NCBI RefSeq assembly: GCF_000186865.1
Contig: NW_008705567.1
Coordinates: 1,927,452 to 1,991,451, forward strand
Length of the DNA: 64,000 bases
Direction: 5' to 3'
From: Aureococcus anophagefferens
Taxonomy: Eukaryota > Sar > Pelagophyceae > Pelagomonadales > Pelagomonadaceae
Shown: positions 1-8,652 of the stretch, one piece after another
How positions within the stretch are numbered: the stretch's first letter is position 1
Layout: the number at the start of each line of letters is the position of its first letter
Notes under the pieces: model-generated
What the model was told of the DNA's origin: nothing
The model's input: the letters and a program-made list of their open reading frames with translations, nothing else
The model's database searches: none
Translations under genes and position numbers: made by a program

Positions 1-26
1 CCTCTAGACGCCGAATACGTAAAAGG

Positions 27-135
27 CACAAGGTTGTTCTCTAGCTGGGGCCCGGGCTGGCCGGGGGGAGCGAGGCGGGGCACAAGGTTGTTCTCTAGCT
101 CGGGGCCCGGGTTGGCCGGGGGGAGCGAGGCGGGG
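27..135. repeat. Tandem duplication, ~54 bp unit, two copies
   Basis: Two adjacent copies (27-80 and 81-135) both begin CACAAGGTTGTTCTCTAGCT and end in GGGGGGAGCGAGGCGGGG. They differ by one inserted C and one C/T change. The rest of bases 1-228 shows no convincing gene. Confidence 0.9.
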
Positions 136-228
136 CGCAGGAATGGTTCTCAGGGCATGCGGCCGCTCTCGGAGCGGCCGGAGCGCGTCGCGCGCTGTGG
201 ACAGCGCGGCCGCGGCGGGATGCGAGAC

Positions 229-609
229 TCAGAGCAGCCAAAGCGGGTCGGACATGTAGATCGCGGGCGGCGCGTCGCGCCCGGGCGTGTGCGCCCGGAC
301 GTCGCGCGGCGGCGGCGTCGGCTTCGCCGTGAGGCGCACGGCGACGGGGGGCGCGTCGGTGAACTGCGCCTGTGCTTGCTCCCGCCAGTCGGGGCCGTGC
401 GGCGAGGTCATGATCGACTCGATGACCGGCGGGGACATGAACAGCAACGGCATGAAGCCGTAGTCGGGCCACAGGTAGATGTCGGGGTGCGTCTTCGCCG
501 CCTCCTGCTTGTGGACGCGCGGCCGAAGTTTGCGGGGAATGTGGGACTTGGATTTGCGCGCCGTTGACGACGCGATCGCGGAGAGAACGAGAAGCGCCGC
601 GCGGCGCAT
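229..609 (-). CDS. Small putative secreted protein
   Basis: A 126-residue reading frame whose start at 609 gives MRR followed by a hydrophobic stretch (AALLVLSAIASS), which looks like a signal peptide. The mature part is basic (KSKSHIPRKLRPRVHK) and then contains an aromatic, proline-rich segment (DIYLWPDYGFMPLLFMSPP). I recognise no family. The same frame is open upstream to 795, but codons there are A/T-ending and include a lysine run encoded by the poly-T tract at 611-623, so 609 is preferred. It lies tail-to-head behind the SAM-TIR gene on the same strand. Function unknown. Confidence 0.5.
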   Translation of the reverse strand: MRRAALLVLSAIASSTARKSKSHIPRKLRPRVHKQEAAKTHPDIYLWPDYGFMPLLFMSPPVIESIMTSPHGPDWREQAQAQFTDAPPVAVRLTAKPTPPPRDVRAHTPGRDAPPAIYMSDPLWLL

Positions 610-801
610 GACTTTTTTTTTTTTTGTGCGATGTGTGGTGATGCCTCGAGGCTGGGCGGCGTGTGAGAGGGTCTTGGAGGGGCCTGAGTAGCGAGGCGCA
701 CGTCGAGACGCTCGAACGAACTTTGATGCGGGCCAGAAGGTGGTGCAATGAAGGTGCAATGAAGCCGTATCAAATGAGTTGACGTCAACATGCAAATCTT
801 C

Positions 802-2757
802 TTAGGGCTTCGGGCTGTTCGGCGCCGTCCCGTCGGCCGCTGTCGGCGCGATGGGCGCGAGCTTCGGCGCGCGCGCGGACGTCGTCGTCGCGTTCGCCGT
901 CTGGAGCTTGCGCGTCGCGTCGCGGCGGAGCGCGCGGTGGAAGTCGTCCGCGAGGGCCGCGTCCGCGCGGAGCGCGTCGCGGAGCGCGGCCATGTCCCAG
1001 GCGGCGTAGGACGCGTCGGACCGCGCGACGCACGTCGCCGACGCGACGCCGGGCTCCGTCTCCGCGGCCGGCCGGAGGAACGTCATCTCGCCGAGCCAGC
1101 ACGGCGCCGACAGCTCGGCGACCGTCTCTCCGCTTTCCCCCACGACGGCGACGGTCTCCTCCTGAGCGTCGTAGACGAGCACGAGCCACGTCACGGGCGC
1201 GCCCCGGGTCGTGAGCTCGTCGCCCGCGCGCGCGACGCCGCCGCGCGCGGACCGCAGCAGGCCGGCGACCGCGTCGAGCCCCATGCCGCAGGGCGCGAAG
1301 ACGGCCGCGTGGAGCCGCGCCGCGAGCGCGTCGACGGGCGCCGCGAGGGGCTCCGGGCGTAACACCACCCCCGTCGACGCCGCGCGCCGCGGCGGCCGCT
1401 TCGGCGCGTCGCCGGCCGTCGCGTGGATCTTGGCGACGACGTCCGCGTGCAGCATGCGGTCGACGGCGCGGCCCATGTCCGCGTCGTTGGTCACGAGCGC
1501 CTCGAGCGCGTCGAAGCTCCAGGAGAGCATGTCCAGGGGGCCCTCGGCGACGCAGGACGCGTTCGCGGACCCCGGGCCCGCGTGGCGGTTCAGCCACGAC
1601 ACCTCGCCGACGAACTTGAATGGGTTGATGGTAGCGACTCTCGCGCCGTCGACGTGCACCGACGCCGCGCCCTCGACGAGGAGGCCCAGCGACGTCACCG
1701 TCGTCCCCTGCGTCGTCAGCTCCGCGCCGCGGTGCTCGATGCGCCGCGTCGCCGCGAGCAGCAGCGCGCGCGTCTGCGGCCGCTGGAGGCCGAAGCGGGA
1801 GAAGACGCGCGCGTGGAGGTGCTCCTGCTCCGACGACAGGGGCGGCGCGCGCGACGCGACGCCCCCCGCGAAGGCCTGCGCGGCCGCCATCTCTTCGACC
1901 ATCGTGCCCAGCGTGTCGACGCCGGCCTCCCAGGGCGTGAAGTTCCGCGTCCCCAGGAGCAATTCCAGCTCCGTCTCCGGCGGCCACTGCCGCGAGAGGC
2001 GCACGATGAGGATGCCCGGCTGGCCCCGCGTCGCGTTGCGCTTCAAAGCGCAGGCAAATTCATGAAATGTGCCCAAAATGTCGCCGCCCGGCGCGCCGTA
2101 CGTGTCCGACGCCAGCGCGACGAAGACGCAGCACGTCCGCAGCGCCTCCGTGATCACGCTGACCCAGTCCTCCGCGTTCATGATGTCCGCCTCGCACACG
2201 AAGGGCGCAAAACCCAACGTCTCCAGGTGCGCGGCCAGCGCCTTGGCCTCCTCGAGCGCCTCGCTCACCCGGAACGAGATGAAGACGCGCTTCCGCCGCT
2301 TCGTGCGCTCGAGCGCGCGGACGGGCGTCGTCACGTGGAGCGTCGGGCCGTGCGCGAGCTTGATCTCCGTCGGCGAGTCCGCCGCGCCCGGCGGCGTGGC
2401 GACGCGGGGCGTCTCGCGCGGCGGCGTCGCGGCGTCGCCGGCTCGATCTCCGTCGGCGAGCGCGCCGCGCCCGGCGGACTCGCGCCGCGCGACGAGCGGC
2501 ACGCCCCGGCGCTTCCACGCGCCCAGCAACTCCAGGAGCCGCCGGCGGTGGATGGCCCACGCGACGCCGATCTCCTCGAGGTCCCGCTCGTTCTTGACGT
2601 GCCTCAGCATCGCGCCGTCGAGCTGTTCGTTCTGCACGACGGCGAGGACCTTTGACGGCATGCTTGCATCGCGCAACGCGTTACAGACATTGTCGCAGCT
2701 CGCATGGACGAGTTCCACGGCGCCGTCGCCGACGACGACCGACGAAGCCGCCCCCAT
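802..2757 (-). CDS. SAM-TIR protein with two cyclic-nucleotide-binding-like (Popeye-type) domains
   Basis: About 651 residues from the ATG at 2757, which is preferred over the in-frame ATG at 2832 because it gives MGAASS, a good N-myristoylation start. Counting from the longer frame, a SAM-like domain spans ~36-106 (…LEEIGVAWAIHRRRLLELLGAW). A TIR domain follows at ~181-290 (KRVFISFRV opening, WVSVITEAL helix). E258 in GTFHEFACAL sits where TIR NADases have their catalytic glutamate. Two related domains follow at ~345-470 and ~495-640, each with the pattern (V/L)GE(V/M)(S/T)(W/F)L…A(S/T)CVA…W, as in Popeye/cNMP-binding folds. Known TIR-SAM proteins such as SARM1 cleave NAD; whether this one does is inference. 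The gene is divergent from the sulfotransferase at 2892. Confidence 0.75.
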   Translation of the reverse strand: MGAASSVVVGDGAVELVHASCDNVCNALRDASMPSKVLAVVQNEQLDGAMLRHVKNERDLEEIGVAWAIHRRRLLELLGAWKRRGVPLVARRESAGRGALADGDRAGDAATPPRETPRVATPPGAADSPTEIKLAHGPTLHVTTPVRALERTKRRKRVFISFRVSEALEEAKALAAHLETLGFAPFVCEADIMNAEDWVSVITEALRTCCVFVALASDTYGAPGGDILGTFHEFACALKRNATRGQPGILIVRLSRQWPPETELELLLGTRNFTPWEAGVDTLGTMVEEMAAAQAFAGGVASRAPPLSSEQEHLHARVFSRFGLQRPQTRALLLAATRRIEHRGAELTTQGTTVTSLGLLVEGAASVHVDGARVATINPFKFVGEVSWLNRHAGPGSANASCVAEGPLDMLSWSFDALEALVTNDADMGRAVDRMLHADVVAKIHATAGDAPKRPPRRAASTGVVLRPEPLAAPVDALAARLHAAVFAPCGMGLDAVAGLLRSARGGVARAGDELTTRGAPVTWLVLVYDAQEETVAVVGESGETVAELSAPCWLGEMTFLRPAAETEPGVASATCVARSDASYAAWDMAALRDALRADAALADDFHRALRRDATRKLQTANATTTSARAPKLAPIAPTAADGTAPNSPKP

Positions 2758-2891
2758 TGCAGCGCGGAGAGGCTGCCCAGCGCGCGCCCGGACATGCGCG
2801 AGAGTTAACCGACTCGGCACGAAGGACCTCAACCAACTGGGTTCACTTTAGTGAACTAATAATCACCGATGGGCAGCCCAAAATAGGCACG
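2758..2891. promoter_or_regulatory. Divergent intergenic region with perfect palindrome
   Basis: This 134-bp spacer lies between two divergently transcribed genes. It contains a perfect inverted repeat at 2841-2856, GTTCACT-TT-AGTGAAC, 36 bp upstream of the sulfotransferase start, in a locally A/T-rich patch. It could be a factor-binding site; no TATA box is obvious. Confidence 0.35.
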
Positions 2892-3755
2892 ATGCGCGGC
2901 CTCCTCGCCCTGGCGTGGCTCGCGTCGGCGTCCCAGTTCCTCGTGCGCAAGACGTCGTTCAGCGAGCGGCACCGCGTGCTCTTCGTCGCGGGCCTCGAGG
3001 GCACGGGCCACCACATGTGGCCCTACGTGCTCAAGGCGAGCTGCCCCGAGGGCCTCTGCGCGGCGGACGCCGAGGTGTCGCTCGCGCTCTTCAGCGCCGG
3101 CAAGGTCCCCAACGGCCACAGCTGGGAGCTCGAGTCGTCGGTCTTCGCCGTCGACGTCGGCGACGCGGCGCGGCGGCGCGAGGGCGTCGCGATCGTCGTC
3201 GCGGGCCTCCGCGCGGCGGCCCTCGAGCCGAGGCACTCCCTGCTGGCCCTCAACGCCGTCGGCGGCGGCGGCGGCCAGTGCGTGAACGCGAGCTGCAGCG
3301 GCATGATGTCCTACCCGAACTTCCAGGGCCCCGGGCGGCCGCTCCACTACCCGGACGTCTACCGCCTGGCGCGCTGGGCCGAGGAGGCCGGCGCGGACCT
3401 GCGGGTCGTGGTGATGACGCGCAACGCGCTCGACACGCTCGCGTCGACGACCGTGCACCGGAGCTTCGCGTCCTGGGAGCAGCAGAGCGTCATTCTGACG
3501 AACGCCGTCGCGGCGCTGAAGCAGCAGCTCGACCTCGTCGACCCGCGCTTCTACGCCTGCGCGCCCTTCGAGGGCTTCGAGCTGTCGCCGCGCCTCGCGG
3601 CCTTCGTGCACCCGAGCCTCGTCGGCGGCAAGTTCACGAGCCGCGACTCGCGCGTGCGGCGGCCGGGCGACAACTCCACGGAGCAGCACGAGGCCACGGA
3701 GCGGCTCGCCGCCGCGCTCTCGACCCTCGACGCGGCGTGCGCGAGTGCGGCCTAA
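2892..3755 (+). CDS. Secreted/Golgi sulfotransferase-like protein
   Basis: A 287-residue protein beginning MRGLLALAWLASASQF, a likely signal peptide or anchor. It then has LFVAGLEGTGHHMW at the position of the 5'-phosphosulfate loop of sulfotransferases, and VVVMTRNALDTLAST, which resembles the 3'-phosphate-binding segment (R…S). Cysteines (CVNASCSG, CPEGLC) suggest a lumenal protein. The family call rests on these two motifs; substrate unknown. Its TAA stop (3753-3755) overlaps the TAG stop of the convergent gene by sharing the sequence CTAA. It is one of three sulfotransferase-like genes in the window. Confidence 0.6.
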   Translation: MRGLLALAWLASASQFLVRKTSFSERHRVLFVAGLEGTGHHMWPYVLKASCPEGLCAADAEVSLALFSAGKVPNGHSWELESSVFAVDVGDAARRREGVAIVVAGLRAAALEPRHSLLALNAVGGGGGQCVNASCSGMMSYPNFQGPGRPLHYPDVYRLARWAEEAGADLRVVVMTRNALDTLASTTVHRSFASWEQQSVILTNAVAALKQQLDLVDPRFYACAPFEGFELSPRLAAFVHPSLVGGKFTSRDSRVRRPGDNSTEQHEATERLAAALSTLDAACASAA

Positions 3756-6739
3756 GGTTGAGTCGCGCCGACGCGCGCGCGCCGCCGGAGCTTCGACGCC
3801 GCCGGCGGCCGCCGGAGCGTCACGGCGAGCGCGTGGACCTTGTCGTCGCGGCCGCCGACGAGCACCGTCGCCCCGTCCCCCGTCGGCACGGCGACGGGGC
3901 TCGCGAAGACGTCGGCGCCGACGTCGAAGGTCGCGAGGACGTCGCCCGCGTCCGCGTCGAGGAGGACGACGGCGCCGCGCGCGGTCGCCGCGACCGCGAG
4001 GGCGCGGCCGTCGCCGGCGACCGCGAAGACGCAGGGGCTCGCGAAGGCCGGCGATCCCAGGTCCCGCGCCCAGACGAGACCCCCGTCCGCCGCGCGCAGG
4101 CGCGCGGCCTCGCCGCCGGCGACGACGACGACGGACGCGCCCGCGCGCCAAGGGCACGGGCTCGCGAAGACGGGCGCGCCGCGGTCCGCGACCCAGAACG
4201 CGGCGCCGTCGCTCACGTCGAGCGCGGCGACCGTGCCGTCGACGGCCGCGACGACGAGCGCGTCGCCGATGAGGGCCGGCGTCGCGTAGACGGGGCCGGA
4301 CCGCCGCGGCCGGCGCCAGGCCGCCGCGCCGTCGGAGTCCCGGAGCGCGTAGGCCGAGCCCGCGAGCGTCGCTACGAAAACCCGGCCGAAGCCGACGGCC
4401 GGCGACGCGAAGACGGCGGCGTCGAGCTCGGCGGCCCAGGCGACGGCGCCGTCCGCCGCGTCGAGCGCGCGCGCGCGACCGTCGTGCGACCCGTAGACGA
4501 CGCGCGACCCGTGGACGACGGGCGCGCTCTTGACGGGCCCGCGCGCGACGCGGCACGTCCAGGCGACGGCGCCCGTGCCGCGGTCGACGGCGTAGACCGC
4601 ACCGTCGTAGCACGCGACGAACGCGCGCGCGGCGCCGACCGCGGCGCCGGCCTCGAGCGCCGCGGCCGCTGGCTCGCCGCCGTCGCGCACGGCCGACGCC
4701 CAGAGCTGCTCGCCGCCGTCGACGTCCAGGGCGTAGAGGACGCGCGCGTGCGACGCCACGTAGCAGACCCGCCGGCCGCCGGCCTCGGCGACGGCCGCGG
4801 GCGCGTCGACGCACTTCGTCGCGGGGAAAACCCAGCGCCGCGCGAGGCCGTAGCGCACGTTCTGGTCCGCGGCGGCGGCCCGCGGGCCGGACCGGGGCGC
4901 CGGGTCGCCCGACGCGCACCTCGCCCAGATCCGCGGGTCCGGCGCGGCGCCCGCGGCGAGGTCCGGCGCGCGCGTCGCCGCCGCCGCCGCCGCCGCCGGC
5001 GGTGCCGCCGGCGGTGGCGCCGCGCCCTGCCCCGCGGCGAGGCGCCGCGCGACGTCCGCCAAGGGGGCCGCGAGGTCCCGGGGCTGGAGCTCGGCGCCGA
5101 AGGCGCGGTTCGCGCGCCAGCAGGCCTCGATGGCGAGGAGCGACGTCCCTCCGCGCGCGAAGAAGTCGTCGTCGTCCCGCGCGGCGACGACGGGCAGCAG
5201 CTCGTCGAAGAGCGCGGCGAGCCAGGCGTCCGCGCCGCCCTCGGGGGGCGCCGCCGCCGCCCGACACGCGTCGCGCGGCGCGAGGCGGTCCGCGAGCGCG
5301 CGGCGGTCGACCTTGCCCGTCGGCCCGCGGGGCAGCGCGTCGACCTCGAGCACGAGGCTCGGCCGCAGGGACGGTTCCAAATTGCCCAGCGCCGCGCGCG
5401 CGGCCGCCGCGGCGCCGGCCTCGACGAAGGCGACGAGCGCGGCCTTGCTCGGGTCGCCGCCGCCGGCGTCGAACACGAGCGCCGCGCGCCGCGCGCCCCA
5501 ACGCGCCTCGAGGTCCCGCAGGCTCGCGCGCACGCCCCGCACCTGGACGACGTCGTCGAGGCGGCCGAGGCAGAAGAGGTCCCCCGTGTCCGGGCAGCGG
5601 CGGCCGCGGTCGCCAGTCCGCACGAAGCGGCCCCGGTCGTCCGCGCCGAACGCGCCGCCGTCGACCAGCGTCCCGCCGGGCCCGGCGTAGCCGAGCGCCA
5701 GCGCCGCGCCGCGTACGACGAGCTCGCCGCCTTCCAAAGCCACGTCGACGCCGCCGTCGAGGGGCGCGCCGACGGGCACGTCGCCGGTCTCGTGGTCCGT
5801 GACGTCCGCGAAGCACGCGTCCGCGGCGCACTCCGTCGAGCCCCAGACGTTGACGAGCTTCGCGCGCCCCTTTGCCGAGGCGCGGAAGGCCGCGACGAGC
5901 CAGGGCGGCAGCGCCTCGCCGCTCGCGACGACGAGCGCGAGGTCCGGCAGTCTCGCCGCGAGGCCGCCCGCGCCGTCGACGACCCTCAGGAACGCCGCGA
6001 GCAGCGACGGCGTCGCCAGGAGGCGGCCGCAGCGCCCCGCCGCCGCGGCGGCGACGAGGTCATTGGTCGCCGGCACGTAGAGCGCCGCGCCGCCGAGCGC
6101 CGCGCCGAGCATCTCCGCGACGGAGTCGACGAAGACGCAGGGCGTCCGCCGGAGCGCGGCCTCGCCCGGCCGCCAGGGGAAGGCCGTCCACTGCCACTTC
6201 AGGCGGTGCGCCGTCGCCGCCGCGGAGCCGACGACGGCCTTGGGCGCGCCGCTGCTGCCCGACGTCCGGAGGATATAAAGAGCGTCCGCCGGCCACGCGG
6301 CCGCGTCGGCGACGCCGCCGTCGTCGGCGACCTGCGCGGCGCCGGCCCGCGGCAGCACGATGGCGCGGCACTTCGACCGCAGGGGCTCCAGGGCCGCGAG
6401 CGCGTAGACGTCGCCCGCGCGCGCGACCGCGGCGGCCGGCGCCGCGAGGCCGAAGACGACGGCCGCGCCCGCCGCGTCGCAGGGGCACCAGGGCGCGCGC
6501 GCGACGACGCACGCGAGCAGCGCGACGACGTCCCAGCCGTCGCGCCCGCCGCAGAGGGCCACGGCCAGCACGCCGCGGCCGCCGCCGGCGCCGCAGGCGA
6601 CGAGCTGCGCCGCCAGGGCCCGGCACCGCGCGTCGACGTCGCCGTAGGTGAGTACGTCCGCCCGCCCCTCGAAGCGCAGCAGGGGCGCAGCGCCGTGGGT
6701 CCTGGCGGCAGCGCGCCAGAGCGCGACGAGGGTGTCCAT
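3752..6739 (-). CDS. AASDH: AASDH-type beta-alanine-activating enzyme (adenylation-carrier-PQQ repeats)
   Basis: A 995-residue protein with three parts. Residues ~1-485 are an AMP-binding adenylation domain with YILRTSGSSGAPKAVV (phosphate loop), NVWGSTECAAD, RTGDRGR and the C-terminal GPTGKVDRRAL, in which K476 is the catalytic lysine. Residues ~500-570 are a phosphopantetheine carrier domain with FFARGGTSLLAI; S533 is the attachment serine. Residues ~625-980 are beta-propeller PQQ/WD-like repeats (VVYGSHDGRARALDAADG, VVAAVDGTVAALDVSDG, and others). This order is that of AASDH/ACSF4, which adenylates beta-alanine in animals; the substrate here is inferred. The length is close to the family norm, and the frame is uninterrupted. 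An Ala/Pro-rich linker (5000-5060) joins carrier and propeller. Confidence 0.88.
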   Translation of the reverse strand: MDTLVALWRAAARTHGAAPLLRFEGRADVLTYGDVDARCRALAAQLVACGAGGGRGVLAVALCGGRDGWDVVALLACVVARAPWCPCDAAGAAVVFGLAAPAAAVARAGDVYALAALEPLRSKCRAIVLPRAGAAQVADDGGVADAAAWPADALYILRTSGSSGAPKAVVGSAAATAHRLKWQWTAFPWRPGEAALRRTPCVFVDSVAEMLGAALGGAALYVPATNDLVAAAAAGRCGRLLATPSLLAAFLRVVDGAGGLAARLPDLALVVASGEALPPWLVAAFRASAKGRAKLVNVWGSTECAADACFADVTDHETGDVPVGAPLDGGVDVALEGGELVVRGAALALGYAGPGGTLVDGGAFGADDRGRFVRTGDRGRRCPDTGDLFCLGRLDDVVQVRGVRASLRDLEARWGARRAALVFDAGGGDPSKAALVAFVEAGAAAAARAALGNLEPSLRPSLVLEVDALPRGPTGKVDRRALADRLAPRDACRAAAAPPEGGADAWLAALFDELLPVVAARDDDDFFARGGTSLLAIEACWRANRAFGAELQPRDLAAPLADVARRLAAGQGAAPPPAAPPAAAAAAATRAPDLAAGAAPDPRIWARCASGDPAPRSGPRAAAADQNVRYGLARRWVFPATKCVDAPAAVAEAGGRRVCYVASHARVLYALDVDGGEQLWASAVRDGGEPAAAALEAGAAVGAARAFVACYDGAVYAVDRGTGAVAWTCRVARGPVKSAPVVHGSRVVYGSHDGRARALDAADGAVAWAAELDAAVFASPAVGFGRVFVATLAGSAYALRDSDGAAAWRRPRRSGPVYATPALIGDALVVAAVDGTVAALDVSDGAAFWVADRGAPVFASPCPWRAGASVVVVAGGEAARLRAADGGLVWARDLGSPAFASPCVFAVAGDGRALAVAATARGAVVLLDADAGDVLATFDVGADVFASPVAVPTGDGATVLVGGRDDKVHALAVTLRRPPAASKLRRRARVGATQP

Positions 6740-7189
6740 CTATAGGGGGCTGCCTCTCAAGACATCATCGCATCATATGCATTGCGAGCTGCAACAATCA
6801 GGGCAAACATCGGCCGGCAGGCGCCGGTCAGACAGAGACGCGATGCCCGCGCGCCGCGGCCCCGAGCTGGCGCTTGGGGCGCCGTCGCTCGGCGGCAACA
6901 CCCTCGGCAGTTCGCGTAAAGAGGCGCTCCGAGTCGCCCCGCGCGACGTGCCCGAATGCGTCGGCGGCGACGGCGCTCGCCGAACCCAAAAAGTTACGAA
7001 ACTGTCGCGGGTCGGCTCAATCGACGTTGCATCCACGCGCGCGCCGTGATCACGAGCTCACGGACCAGCGCGAGCTCGCCGCGGACCAGCGCGAGCTCGC
7101 CACACGACTACGTACCGGCTGCCGCACCGCGCGAGGTCGGGCGCCTCGACTCGGGCGGCAAGGCGACGAGGACGCAGAAGTAGCCGCGC
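6740..7189. other. Intergenic, no gene recognised
   Basis: This is the 450-bp upstream region of the AASDH-like gene. Short frames exist on both strands but have A/T-rich codons and arginine-rich products unlike the genes around them. A near-perfect direct repeat of GACCAGCGCGAGCTCGCC is seen at 7063-7100. I see no RNA gene. Confidence 0.5.
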
Positions 7190-8154
7190 CCCATCCCCCC
7201 GCCGCGGCGCGGCGACGCGGACCCGGACGCGGGCCCGGACGCCGCACCGACGCGCGCGCGCCGCGACGCGGCCGCCGAGGCCGCGGAGCAGTGCCGGCGC
7301 GGCATCGGCCTCGGCGTCGCCGCGGCCGCGGCGACGACGGGCTCCGCGCTGGTGCTCGATCTTTTGCGCGACGCGGCCGCGGGGCCCGTCGGCGCGGTCG
7401 TTAAGTCCGGCGACGGCGCGGTCGCGGAGCCTGTCGCCGGCTCGGCCGCGCGCGCGTCGTAGACGCCGTCTGCCGCGGCGGCCGCGCCGCGACGGCGGCG
7501 ACGCCTTCGTCGCGCGCGGCGACGCCGTCGCCGCCGCACCAGACGACGCCGCGGGCTGGCGCCGCTGCCGCGCACTACGACGCCGCGACACGGGCCGCGA
7601 CACGGGCCGCGGCGGGCGGGCCGCCGCCGCCGCCGTCGCCGCCGCGCTCCGCGACGACGCGGCCGCGAACTCGGCGACGCCCTCGGCGTACGACGCGCCG
7701 ATGCCCTCGGCGTAGCGCGTGGCGACGCCCTCGGTGCAGCGCGCGGCGACGCCCTCGTAGCGTGCGACGACACTGGCGCTGCGCGCCGTGGCGGACGAGC
7801 TGTCGGCGGCGCCGCCCGCAGCGGCTGCAGCGGCTGCGACAGCGGCGCGGGCCGCATGGTTCGCAGCTCGACGCGCGCGCGCGCGTGGCGCCGTCGCTAC
7901 GGCCGTGCGACGCCGTCGACCTGGGCGCGGGCGGCGTCGCGGTCGCGGCGGCGGCGCTCGCGTTCTCGCTGGCCGCGCAAGCGTTCGAGGCGGCGCCCGC
8001 GGCGCTCACGCGGACCGCGGCGGCGGCGCAGACCACAGCCGACGCGGCGACGGAGCGGGCACGCGGCTGCGCCGCGACCGCGCGCGGCTACTCGGGCGAC
8101 GCGAACCGACGCGGGCCGCGCGCGGCGCGGCGCGTGGCCGCGGCGCCTCCATGA
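7190..8154 (+). pseudogene. Degenerate coding-like region, frame broken
   Basis: No single frame looks like a gene, yet three segments have the D/A/G-rich, third-position G/C character of real local coding sequence, each in a different plus-strand frame. They are 7190-7462 (…ALVLDLLRDAAAGPVGAVVKSGDGAV, ending at TAG), ~7498-7710 (DAFVARGDAVAAAPDDAAGW…) and ~7887-8154 (DAVDLGAGGVAVAAAALAFSLAAQAF…). The first is preceded directly by an in-frame TAG. This could be a decayed gene, a multi-intron gene, or sequence error. The third segment contains a possible membrane span. Function unknown. Confidence 0.3.
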
Positions 8155-8652
8155 TCTTCGACGGCGGCGACGGCGGCGGCGACGGCGGGCGCCCCCGCGT
8201 GCTTCGTGGCGAGACGGACCGCGCTCGCGCAGCACGACATCTTCGCGCGCGCGTCCAGCGTCCCGAACGGCCGAAACGGAAGCGTCCGACTTTTTTTGCC
8301 ACAAGAACGACTCACAAGGAACGATCTGGCAGTTGAAGACTCTTCCGAGGCCTGGGCCATCGAGAGTCACATCTCGCTCGTCATCGTCGCTGTGGTCGTG
8401 CGCCGGCGTGGGGCGCCGAGGGGCGCCTGGGGGGGGGGTCTTGAAGGGCAATGGGACCCATTCTCATGTGACACAGGTCAAGAGACCACACCTCTTCGCG
8501 CTGTTCGCGCCGCTGCGCCCCCCGATAGGCCTCTCGACGCGTCTGTTGACACACGGCGCGACGCCTGCGCCCTTGGGGTTATTTCGTGTCGCCCCCGATC
8601 CCGGGAATCGCAATACTTTGACCCGTAGGCGGACGCTCAACCCGACGTCGAG
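8155..8652. other. Intergenic, upstream region of the Myb-domain gene
   Basis: About 500 bp of mixed composition with a T8 run (8290-8297) and a G10 run near 8430. I found no convincing gene or RNA on either strand. Confidence 0.45.

Noticed and set aside
2915..6745. 1276-codon plus-strand frame opposite the AASDH-like gene
   Set aside because: Antisense shadow: arginine/alanine-rich product without motifs, while the minus strand encodes a full adenylation-carrier-propeller enzyme. Very long spurious frames are expected at this GC content.
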